Source: an uncultured Pelagibacteraceae bacterium (GTDB lineage: Bacteria > Pseudomonadota > Alphaproteobacteria > Pelagibacterales > Pelagibacteraceae). From it: a stretch of DNA of 64,000 nt. Of this stretch, positions 55,642-64,000 are shown one piece after another. The notes beneath the pieces were generated by a model. That model was not told where the DNA came from, ran no database searches, and worked only from the letters and a program-made list of their open reading frames with translations. The stretch is from positions 1 to 64,000 of the forward strand of contig CACDXJ010000001.1 in the NCBI GenBank assembly GCA_902556855.1, read 5' to 3'. The position numbers and the translations under genes are program-made. Every line of letters starts with the position of its first letter. Within the stretch, counting starts at the first letter, position 1.

Positions 55642-56970
55642 TTATTTACCGATACAGAAGTCTTTAAATATAGATCCAAGTATTTCTTCCACATCTACCT
55701 TACCGACGATGCTACCAAGATGTCGTGTGGCCATTCTTAGGTCTTCTGCTGCTAATTCGAGGTCTTTATTTTGATCCTTTTTAAGAAACTTATCAATTTC
55801 TTTTAAGCAATCATTGAGCTTAACTCTATGCCTCTCTCTAGTAATTAAAGCGCTATTATTTGATGAAAATTTTTTACTTAATTTAACTTTGACCAAATTA
55901 ATTAATTTATCTATATTTTTATTACTTTTTACTGAAGCTAAAACAGTATCAACATCGAATTTATGATTTTGCTTATCTGAAACATCTGATTTATTCAAAA
56001 AAATTATAGTATCTTTATTAATCATATTCTGTATTTCCTTGTTAATTTTTTTAGATGAATTATCGATGACTACTATATTTAAATCTGCTTCTTTTGATTT
56101 ACCTAAAGCTAAAGAAATACCTTTTTTTTCAACTTCGTTTTTAGCTTCTCTTATACCAGCGGTGTCTGCTAAGATTACAGGGTAACCATCTAAATTTAGG
56201 TAAGTTTCTAAAACATCTCTTGTTGTTCCAGCTTCATCCGAAACAATAGCTACTTCTCTTTTTGAAAGTAAATTTAATAGTGATGATTTACCTGCATTAA
56301 CTTCTCCTGTAATTGAAACTCTGAAACCGTCTCTAATTTTTTCTCCAACTTTATTGTCTTCAATAATTTTTGTAATTTCTGAATGAATTTCCTTAATTGA
56401 TTTATGGGCATCTTTTAATACTTTTTCTGGAAGATCTTCTTCTGCAAAATCAATTTTAGCTTCTATAAAAGCAAGTGATTTTATTATTTTATCTCTCAAA
56501 TCATTATAATAATTTGATACGTTTCCCTGAACTAATTTTATTGCTTGCTGTCTTTGTAGTTCTGTTTCGGAATGGATAAGATCTCCTATACTTTCTGCTT
56601 TTAATAAATCAATTTTATCATTTTGAAATGCAATTTTAGTGAACTCACCTGGTTCAGCTAATCTGCAATTTTTTTGCTCCGACAGAACTCTCAACAAGGC
56701 GTTTATAACTGCATTACTGCCATGGATTTGTAATTCTGCTAGATCTTCGCCAGTATAGCTATTTGGCCCGGGAAACCACAATAATAGAGCCTCCGGATCT
56801 ATTACATTACCGTTGTTGGGGTCATAGAACTTACAGAAATTAACTTCGTTCGGGATAATATCTTTAGACTTAGTCAAATTTTGACAAATCTTAAGTGTTT
56901 CACTGCCTGATATTCTAACGATAGCTATTCCAGAGGGTCCTCTACCCGAAGATAAAGCATAAATGTTCAT
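55642..56970 (-). CDS. mnmE: tRNA modification GTPase MnmE
   Basis: SITGEVNAGKSSLLNLL, ILADTAGIRE, C-terminal FKDFCIGK. Confidence 0.97.
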   Translation of the reverse strand: MNIYALSSGRGPSGIAIVRISGSETLKICQNLTKSKDIIPNEVNFCKFYDPNNGNVIDPEALLLWFPGPNSYTGEDLAELQIHGSNAVINALLRVLSEQKNCRLAEPGEFTKIAFQNDKIDLLKAESIGDLIHSETELQRQQAIKLVQGNVSNYYNDLRDKIIKSLAFIEAKIDFAEEDLPEKVLKDAHKSIKEIHSEITKIIEDNKVGEKIRDGFRVSITGEVNAGKSSLLNLLSKREVAIVSDEAGTTRDVLETYLNLDGYPVILADTAGIREAKNEVEKKGISLALGKSKEADLNIVVIDNSSKKINKEIQNMINKDTIIFLNKSDVSDKQNHKFDVDTVLASVKSNKNIDKLINLVKVKLSKKFSSNNSALITRERHRVKLNDCLKEIDKFLKKDQNKDLELAAEDLRMATRHLGSIVGKVDVEEILGSIFKDFCIGK

Positions 56971-56974
56971 TTAA

Positions 56975-58084
56975 CTATAATGATAAACCTCGATTAGAGA
57001 TTATTTTACTGAATTTTTTTAATGTTTCGTTGTTCTTAATATTTTTTACAATGATTTCTTTAAATGGATCCAAATATTTATTTTGCTTAAAAAAAGTGTG
57101 AGTAGCATCAACTCCTAAACTCATAATGGTATTTTCGGGTTTTCTACTATTATAAAAATCATTTAACGCATAGCTATTTTTTATAGAAATACCTAAACCA
57201 GTATAATATTTAATAATTTCTTTTAGTTTTTTTAAGTCCCTTAGAACTAGATTAAAACCTTGTCCAGCCACAGGATGAATAGTGTGTAAACCTTCACCAA
57301 GAATTAATATATTTTTTTGATGATATTGTCGTCTTAAACTAAGAGAGATGGGAAACGACTGAATATTACTAATAGTGATATCTTGTTTGCTTTTCAATAT
57401 TTCTACTATTTTATTTTTAACTAAATTTGTAATTTTTTTTGAATTATTTTCAAAAAAATATTTTTTTACACTCCAAACAAAAGAGAAATAATTTTTTGAA
57501 AAAGGAAGTATTGCCAGCGGACCTTCTTTTAAAAAGAATTGGCTTGTGTTAAGTTTCTTAAAATTATGTTTTACATATCCTGTTAAAGCTATTTCTTTAT
57601 AATCTTTCTTGATAGACCTAATTTTAGTTATGTTATTGTAAATTTTAGATTGTCCACCTATACAAAGAACAATTAAATCATAATTTTTTAACTCATCTAA
57701 GTTTTTTACATCTTTTTTTATTAACTTAATTTTATTTTTTGAAATTTCTTTCAATAATAAACTTTTAACTTTATCATTTTCGAAAACATACATAAGATTG
57801 GCGTTATCTTCGTTGAGATTTAAAAAGTTAATTTTTTCTTTAGAAGTTTCGTAAAAAAGCTCAATTTTATTCGATGGCCAGAACAGCTTTTGTCCTAAAT
57901 CTGTAATATTTTGATTAATAAACTTATAATTTGTATCTGATATAGCAGTAGTCCTTTTATCTACATTTTTTATGCCTTTTTTAGCTATTAGATTTACCTC
58001 TATGCCAGGCACTTTAGCTATAACTACAGCTGTCATTAAGCCTGAAAGACCATCTCCGACAATGCATATTCTCTGTTTTATCAT
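56975..58084 (-). CDS. UbiH/VisC-family FAD monooxygenase
   Basis: CIVGDGLSGLMTAVVIA, LILGEGLHTIHPVAGQGFNLVLRDL. Confidence 0.85.
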   Translation of the reverse strand: MIKQRICIVGDGLSGLMTAVVIAKVPGIEVNLIAKKGIKNVDKRTTAISDTNYKFINQNITDLGQKLFWPSNKIELFYETSKEKINFLNLNEDNANLMYVFENDKVKSLLLKEISKNKIKLIKKDVKNLDELKNYDLIVLCIGGQSKIYNNITKIRSIKKDYKEIALTGYVKHNFKKLNTSQFFLKEGPLAILPFSKNYFSFVWSVKKYFFENNSKKITNLVKNKIVEILKSKQDITISNIQSFPISLSLRRQYHQKNILILGEGLHTIHPVAGQGFNLVLRDLKKLKEIIKYYTGLGISIKNSYALNDFYNSRKPENTIMSLGVDATHTFFKQNKYLDPFKEIIVKNIKNNETLKKFSKIISNRGLSL

Positions 58085-58139
58085 ATAACAATTTTTAACA
58101 CTTTCATAAAAATGGTAAAAAGTACGTAATCGATTCGTA

Positions 58140-60221
58140 ATGAATACAAACTTTTTAGATAGTGTAACAAATTTTTTAAAAAAGCGAACCTTTGAATTGC
58201 TAGGTTTAGTCTTAGTTTTATCAAGTGTCGCACTTGCAATCGCCTTTACAACATATTCTCCTGAGGATCCTTCATTTGTTTATGGGGATAGGAGCTTCGA
58301 AATTCAGAATTTTTTTGGGATTTATGGAAGCAGCATTGCAGATTTTTTATTACAAAGTTTTGGCTTAGCCTCTTTTTTAATATTGCTTAATTTTTTATTC
58401 TGGGGGTTAGATTTGATAATAAAAAAAGAGTTAAGAAGAATAATTTTAAAATTATTTTTAGTTGTAGCTTATTTAATTGTAGGGACAGTTTTTATCTATT
58501 TAACGTTCGATAATTCTTTTTGGTTAATTGATAATGGTAATTCAGGTTTTGTTGGAAAAATAACATATAACTTTATTAATACTTGGGCTCCGTGGATTGA
58601 TAATACATACTCTATTTATGTACTACTTTTATTAACTATAATTTTTTTTTCATTTTCAGCTGATATAAATTATAAAAAAGTATTCTCAGTAATTATTTCA
58701 CTTTTTAAAAGAAAGCCTGCAGAAAATATTGAAACAGATTTTAATAAATTAAATATTGAAGATCAACCACAGACTTTAGAAAAACCACAACAATCTTTTT
58801 CATTTGACACTGACACAAATTCTAAAACAGAACAAGTTGCTAAAAAAACTAAATATAAGTTACCGGATATAAATTATTTAGAAAAAAATTTATCTAAACT
58901 TAGTTCAGATGGAAATAAAAATCGTCCTAACGCAGAGTTTATGGAAAAAATATTATTAGACTTTGGTATAGACGGAAAAATTAAAACAATTAATAATGGT
59001 CCTGTAGTAAGCCTTTATGAATTCGAGCCAGCACCTGGTGTTAAAGTATCAAAAATTATAAATTTATCTGAGGATTTAGCAAGAAATACTAGTTCAACTT
59101 CTACAAGAGTTTCGGTTATTCCAGGAAAAAACACTGTTGGAATTGAAATTCCAAACGAGGAGAGGGAGGGCGTATCACTTAGAGAAATAATTTCTTATGA
59201 TAAATTTCAAAAAAAAGATGTGCGACTTCCGATTGCATTAGGTAAAAGTATTTCGGGAATGCCAATTGTTGGTGATTTAACCTCAATGCCTCATCTTTTA
59301 ATCGCCGGAACTACCGGTTCAGGAAAGTCTGTTTGTATAAATACTATAATCGTTTCACTGCTTTACAAACTAAGTCCAGATCTTTGTAAATTTATTTTAA
59401 TTGATCCTAAAATGTTAGAGCTTTCTACTTACGAAGGAATACCTCATTTATTAACTCCAGTTATTACTGATGCTAAAAAAGCTACATCAGCTTTATCTTG
59501 GACGGTAAAAGAAATGAACAGCAGATATAAATTAATGAGCAAGGTAGGAGTAAGAAACATTGATGGTTATAACGCTAAACACAAGCTTAAAATGCCTTAC
59601 ATTGTTGTAGTCGTTGACGAGATGTCAGATTTAATGCTTGTAGCTGGAAAAGAAATTGAAAACTACATTCAAAAATTATCCCAAATGGCCAGAGCTGCAG
59701 GTATTCATATCATCATGGCTACGCAAAGACCTAGTGTCGATGTAATAACAGGTACAATAAAAGCAAATTTCCCAACAAGAATATCTTTTCAAGTTAGTTC
59801 TAAAATTGACAGTAGAACTATTTTGGGGGAGCAGGGGGCCGAACAATTACTTGGAAAAGGAGACATGTTATTCATGTCGTCGGCAAACAGAATAGTTAGA
59901 ATTCACGGTCCATATGTTTCTGAACAAGAAATTGAGAAAATTACAAACTCGTTAAGAGCACAAGGTGAGCCAGATTATATGGAAGAGATTACTTCTCAAG
60001 AAACAAATGAAAGCTCATTAACACCTGGAAATGAAGGTGATGAAGATGAATTATTCAATCAGGCTGTAGAAATCATAAAAGCTGAAGGAAAGGCCTCTAC
60101 AAGCTTCTTACAGAGAAAATTACAGATAGGATACAATAGAGCTGCTAGAATTATTGATATGATGGAAGAAAAAGGTATTGTTAGTAAGGCAAATCATGTT
60201 GGTAAACGTGAAGTTCTTTAA
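58140..60221 (+). CDS. ftsK: DNA translocase FtsK
   Basis: LLIAGTTGSGKSVCINTII, MATQRPSVDVITGTIKANFP, gamma domain at C-terminus. Confidence 0.97.
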   Translation: MNTNFLDSVTNFLKKRTFELLGLVLVLSSVALAIAFTTYSPEDPSFVYGDRSFEIQNFFGIYGSSIADFLLQSFGLASFLILLNFLFWGLDLIIKKELRRIILKLFLVVAYLIVGTVFIYLTFDNSFWLIDNGNSGFVGKITYNFINTWAPWIDNTYSIYVLLLLTIIFFSFSADINYKKVFSVIISLFKRKPAENIETDFNKLNIEDQPQTLEKPQQSFSFDTDTNSKTEQVAKKTKYKLPDINYLEKNLSKLSSDGNKNRPNAEFMEKILLDFGIDGKIKTINNGPVVSLYEFEPAPGVKVSKIINLSEDLARNTSSTSTRVSVIPGKNTVGIEIPNEEREGVSLREIISYDKFQKKDVRLPIALGKSISGMPIVGDLTSMPHLLIAGTTGSGKSVCINTIIVSLLYKLSPDLCKFILIDPKMLELSTYEGIPHLLTPVITDAKKATSALSWTVKEMNSRYKLMSKVGVRNIDGYNAKHKLKMPYIVVVVDEMSDLMLVAGKEIENYIQKLSQMARAAGIHIIMATQRPSVDVITGTIKANFPTRISFQVSSKIDSRTILGEQGAEQLLGKGDMLFMSSANRIVRIHGPYVSEQEIEKITNSLRAQGEPDYMEEITSQETNESSLTPGNEGDEDELFNQAVEIIKAEGKASTSFLQRKLQIGYNRAARIIDMMEEKGIVSKANHVGKREVL

Positions 60222-60765
60222 AAAAACATTTTTAATCTCGTTTTTTCTATTAGTGACAACGAGTTTGTTAGCTAATGAAAAAGATCAAATAGTTGCTCAA
60301 TTAAGTAATTTAAATTCTTTAGAATTTACATTTGATCAGTTAATTAATGAAAAAACAGAAAAAGGAAGTTGTCTTTTAGAATTTCCTGGAAAATTAAAAT
60401 GCAACTACTTTGATGACAAGGAAAAAGAGCTAGTAATTAATAATAAGAGGTTAGCAATTACGCAGAAAAAGTATAATAAAACTTACTATTATCCTGTTTC
60501 AAAATCTCCATTCTTAAATATTTTATATAAAGATAAGCTTTTGGAAATAATACGATCAGGGGAATTAGAGTTAGCTGATCAAATAATTAAGCTTGTTTAT
60601 TTTGGTGATAACGAAATTACAGTTTTTTTCGACAAAAAAAACTTAGACTTAAAAGGATGGAAGATTAAAGATCAATACAACAATAAAATAAATTTCTCTC
60701 TCAATATTATTGCTAAAAATGACGTTTTTAAAAAAGGTACCTTTAAAATACCTGAGATAAACTAA
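60196..60765 (+). CDS. lolA: Outer-membrane lipoprotein carrier LolA-like
   Basis: Signal peptide MLVNVKFFKKTFLISFFLL; LEFTFDQ, GSCLLEFPGKLKCNY; downstream of ftsK. Confidence 0.8.
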   Translation: MLVNVKFFKKTFLISFFLLVTTSLLANEKDQIVAQLSNLNSLEFTFDQLINEKTEKGSCLLEFPGKLKCNYFDDKEKELVINNKRLAITQKKYNKTYYYPVSKSPFLNILYKDKLLEIIRSGELELADQIIKLVYFGDNEITVFFDKKNLDLKGWKIKDQYNNKINFSLNIIAKNDVFKKGTFKIPEIN

Positions 60766-61268
60766 GCCACAAAATCAATTTCTTCTTCTTTAAAAATTTC
60801 AAAACCTTTAGATTTATAATTTTGTAATGCGTGTTTGTGATCTAAACTACAAGTATGAACCCACATTCTTTGGGGATTTTTTCTTGATGCACTAGCAATA
60901 GCATGATTAACAAGTGTTGAGCCAAGCTTCAGACCTCTAAATTCTTTTAGTACCCCTAGATTGATAAGCTCTACTTCATTTGATCCTGGATGGTATTCTT
61001 GTTCATAATATCCCACTAAATCTTCACCTTTTTTTAGAACATGCGTTTCTAAATTTTTATTTGTAACATACTTTACCCACTCACTTTCAGACCATAGTAA
61101 TCTGTCTCTCCAATAGTGATCTACACCTATTTGTTTGTAGAAAAATCTGTTTAAGTGGAAATTATCTTTATCATCCAAAATAATTTTAAAATTTTCTGGA
61201 AGATTTAAATCAACTGTTTTTGAAAAATCTTTAATTTCTAAAAAATATCTTTTTACTCTTGAAACCAT
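60762..61268 (-). CDS. GNAT-family N-acetyltransferase
   Basis: ELINLGVLKEFRGLKLGSTLVNHAI, HALQNYKSKGFEIFKEE. Confidence 0.8.
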   Translation of the reverse strand: MVSRVKRYFLEIKDFSKTVDLNLPENFKIILDDKDNFHLNRFFYKQIGVDHYWRDRLLWSESEWVKYVTNKNLETHVLKKGEDLVGYYEQEYHPGSNEVELINLGVLKEFRGLKLGSTLVNHAIASASRKNPQRMWVHTCSLDHKHALQNYKSKGFEIFKEEEIDFVA

Positions 61269-61624
61269 CAGCTTACCATCTTCCCGATCTTTTCACCTGC
61301 AAATATATGGAAGTGCAAGTGAGGCACCTCCTGTCCACCATCACTTCCAATATTAGTTAAAGCTCGATATCCTTTATCTTGTGCGCCCATTAAATTTGCG
61401 ACATGCGTCACTGCTTTGTTTAACTCTACAATCTCTTTATCTGAGGCTTTGCTGTTGAAATCATTAAGATCTACGTATTCACCTTTAGGAATAACTAAAA
61501 CATGAACTTTCTTTTGAGGATTAATATCATGAAAAGCTAAAACATGATCATTTTCATAAACTTTTTTACATGGAATTTCTCCTCTAAGAATTTTAGCAAA
61601 TATATTATTTTTATCGTAATTCAT
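61268..61624 (-). CDS. HIT-family (HinT-like) protein
   Basis: IFAKILRGEIPCKKVYE, VPHLHFHIFAG. Confidence 0.93.
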   Translation of the reverse strand: MNYDKNNIFAKILRGEIPCKKVYENDHVLAFHDINPQKKVHVLVIPKGEYVDLNDFNSKASDKEIVELNKAVTHVANLMGAQDKGYRALTNIGSDGGQEVPHLHFHIFAGEKIGKMVS

Positions 61625-61893
61625 TTCTGTCTTTTCTTTAGTTCACTCATCACATCTTCAATCTTTATATTATTAGCCTCTAAATAAACCATCAAATGAT
61701 AAATCACATCCGCAGCTTCGTGTATCTTATTTGAATTTTTTTCCACAGATTCTATTAATTCGCCTATTTCCTCTTTTACTTTAGAAACACTTAGGTTCTT
61801 ATCGTTCAAAAGTTTATTGGTATAAGACTTATCTGGAGAAGAATTTTTTCTCTCTCTGATTGTCTTAATTAATTGTTCTAAGTTTTCAAACAT
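61621..61893 (-). CDS. hisE: Phosphoribosyl-ATP pyrophosphatase
   Basis: KVKEEIGELIE, HEAADVIYHLMVYL; his cluster. Confidence 0.9.
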   Translation of the reverse strand: MFENLEQLIKTIRERKNSSPDKSYTNKLLNDKNLSVSKVKEEIGELIESVEKNSNKIHEAADVIYHLMVYLEANNIKIEDVMSELKKRQK

Positions 61894-61894
61894 T

Positions 61895-62653
61895 TTATAA
61901 CCTTACCGATACATTTTTAGAATTCAAATATTCTTTAGCATCTTTAATTTTATATTCGCCATAATGAAAAATAGAGGCCGCTAAAACTGCACTTGCTCCA
62001 CCTTTAACTATGCCATCATATAAGTGATCTAGAGTTCCAACTCCACCGGAAGCTATTACAGGAATATTGGTGTTATTCGTAATTGTTTTTAATAAATCAA
62101 CGTCGTAACCGGATTTAGTTCCATCTTTATCCATTGAAGTTAATAAAATTTCTCCAGCTCCATTTTCTTCTACTTTTTTAGCAAACTCTACTGCATCGAT
62201 ACCAGTTTTATTTCTTCCTCCGTGCGTAAATACTTCCCATTTATTATCTAAAATTTTTTTTGCATCGATCGCAACAACAATGCATTGAGATCCAAATTTT
62301 TTTGAAGCTTCCTTAATGAAGTCGACATTTTTTACAGCGGCAGTATTAATAGAAACTTTATCTGCACCTGCTAATAATAAATCGGTAATATTTTGAATAG
62401 TTCTAACTCCACCTCCAACAGTTAAAGGAACAAAACATTCTTTTGCAGTTTTTCTCACAATATCAATAATTGTTTCTCTATTTTCATTTGATGCTGTTAT
62501 ATCTAAGAAACAAATCTCATCCGCACCTCCATCACTATAAATCTTAGCTTGTTCAACTGGATCTCCGGCATCTTTTAATTCAACAAAGTTAATACCTTTA
62601 ACAACTCTTCCATTCTTAACATCAAGACAAGGTATAATTCTATTTTTAAGCAT
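61895..62653 (-). CDS. hisF: Imidazole glycerol phosphate synthase subunit HisF
   Basis: [39 protein letters not shown]. Confidence 0.97.
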   Translation of the reverse strand: MLKNRIIPCLDVKNGRVVKGINFVELKDAGDPVEQAKIYSDGGADEICFLDITASNENRETIIDIVRKTAKECFVPLTVGGGVRTIQNITDLLLAGADKVSINTAAVKNVDFIKEASKKFGSQCIVVAIDAKKILDNKWEVFTHGGRNKTGIDAVEFAKKVEENGAGEILLTSMDKDGTKSGYDVDLLKTITNNTNIPVIASGGVGTLDHLYDGIVKGGASAVLAASIFHYGEYKIKDAKEYLNSKNVSVRL

Positions 62654-63371
62654 TAATCTCCTTTGCTAATTCATCAAGCTTAATATCACCATCGTAAATA
62701 GCTTTACCAACAATAATACCTTCAATTTTTTTATTATTTAGCTCTTTAGCCTTCTTGATGTCATTTATTGAAGAAACACCTCCTGAAATAACAACAGGAC
62801 AATTAGAAAGCTCTGCAATTTTTACAGTCTCATCTAAGTTAGGACTAGTTTTCATTCCATCTCTATTAATATCTGTGTAAATTATTCTACTTACTCCGTA
62901 ATTATTTACTTCTTTAAGAAAATCTGTGGTTTTAACATTAAGATTTTCTTTCCAGCCTGATACAGAAAGATTTCCATCTTTTGCATCTAATCCTAAAGCA
63001 ATTTGGCCTTTAAACTTTTCACAAGACTCTTTTAAGAATTCTTTATTCTTAATAGCGCCACTACCCAAAATTACTTTCTCTACTCCAACATCAATATATT
63101 GTTTAATGCTTTCTGTTTTCCTTACACCGCCACCTATTTCGATTTTAAAATCATATTTGCCAACTATCTCTTCAATAATATCTAAATTGACTGTCTTACC
63201 AGTTAAAGCACCGTCTAAATCAACAATATGCAAGTTTTTAAAACCGTAGTCTTTATATTTAGCTGCTTGATCAACTGGTGAGGTTTCATATTCAGTTTTT
63301 TTTTCAAAGTCTCCTTTAATTAACCTCACACATTTTTTATCTTTGATGTCTATTGCAGGAAATATTTTCAT
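62646..63371 (-). CDS. hisA: ProFAR isomerase HisA
   Basis: [37 protein letters not shown]. Confidence 0.96.
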   Translation of the reverse strand: MKIFPAIDIKDKKCVRLIKGDFEKKTEYETSPVDQAAKYKDYGFKNLHIVDLDGALTGKTVNLDIIEEIVGKYDFKIEIGGGVRKTESIKQYIDVGVEKVILGSGAIKNKEFLKESCEKFKGQIALGLDAKDGNLSVSGWKENLNVKTTDFLKEVNNYGVSRIIYTDINRDGMKTSPNLDETVKIAELSNCPVVISGGVSSINDIKKAKELNNKKIEGIIVGKAIYDGDIKLDELAKEINA

Positions 63372-63997
63372 TATAATTTTAGAAAGTTATCAATTATTTT
63401 TAATCCAATTTTATCACTCTTCTCAGGGTGAAACTGTGTACCAAACAAATTATCTTTCTCAACTGCACATACGATTTTTGATGAATAATCTGCTGTTGCT
63501 GAAATGACTGATTTATCCTCAGGAATAAACTCAAAACTGTGAACGAAATACATATGAGATTTATTTTTTATATCTTTAAATAATTTGCTTTCTTTTTGAA
63601 TTTCAATTTCATTCCAACCAATGTGTGGAAGTTTATATTTTCCCTTTTGATTATCTATTTTAGATACATTACCAGGAATCCAACCTAATCCTTTTGTTTC
63701 TGCTTCTTCATAACCAATATCGGCAAACATTTGTAAACCCACACAAATTCCTAGTAATGGTTTCTTGTTTGTTATCGCAAAATCTCTAAGCGTGTCTACT
63801 AGTCCAACAATACTGTTTAAAGAGTCAACGCAACTTTTAAAAGAGCCTTGACCTGGTAAAACAATTTTGTCACTGGACTTAATTTTCTTGATATCTGAAG
63901 TTACTTCTAGATTAACTTTACCTTTAGCGACCTCTGTAAAAGAATTTATGACAGAGCTTATATTGCCCGATTGGTAGTCAACGATAGTGACGTTCAT
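63371..63997 (-). CDS. hisH: Imidazole glycerol phosphate synthase glutamine amidotransferase HisH
   Basis: VDYQSGNISSV, LLGICVGLQMFAD, FGTQFHPEKS; ATG at 63997, window edge 64000. Confidence 0.95.
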   Translation of the reverse strand: MNVTIVDYQSGNISSVINSFTEVAKGKVNLEVTSDIKKIKSSDKIVLPGQGSFKSCVDSLNSIVGLVDTLRDFAITNKKPLLGICVGLQMFADIGYEEAETKGLGWIPGNVSKIDNQKGKYKLPHIGWNEIEIQKESKLFKDIKNKSHMYFVHSFEFIPEDKSVISATADYSSKIVCAVEKDNLFGTQFHPEKSDKIGLKIIDNFLKL

Positions 63998-64000
63998 CAA

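Overview
AT-rich, extremely compact bacterial window. Gene order and protein content fit a SAR11/Pelagibacterales-like alphaproteobacterium (inference from gene content; not tested phylogenetically). Nearly all of it is chromosomal core: ubiE-ubiB-coaBC-dut, fabA-fabB-fabI, a long minus-strand block tsaB-fur-miaB-phoH-ybeY-lnt-metK // nusA-infB-rbfA-rpsO-pnp, grpE-dnaK-dnaJ-dapB-nth, leuS-lptE-holA, parB-parA-rsmG-mnmG-mnmE, ftsK-lolA and hisH-hisA-hisF-hisE. I saw no rRNA, tRNA, CRISPR, transposase or phage genes. The most interesting items are: (1) an Irr-type Fur regulator beside katG, with near-identical ICE/PerR-box-like operators in front of both genes, and a 2OG-oxygenase plus DUF2061 gene downstream of katG; (2) a KatG with Phe where the Met of the Met-Tyr-Trp catalase cofactor should be; (3) an ORF of 35 codons, absent from the ORF track, that resembles the ribosome-rescue factor ArfA and starts at a TTG overlapping the stop of a pseudo-receiver response regulator; (4) two parS-like TTTCACGTGAAA palindromes inside rsmG next to parAB; (5) a terminator hairpin abutting the nusA Shine-Dalgarno, a possible attenuator; (6) a 55-aa membrane microprotein ORF between dnaJ and dapB; (7) a bidirectional GC-rich terminator that also encodes a protein C-terminus. 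No searches were run; family calls are from motif recognition.
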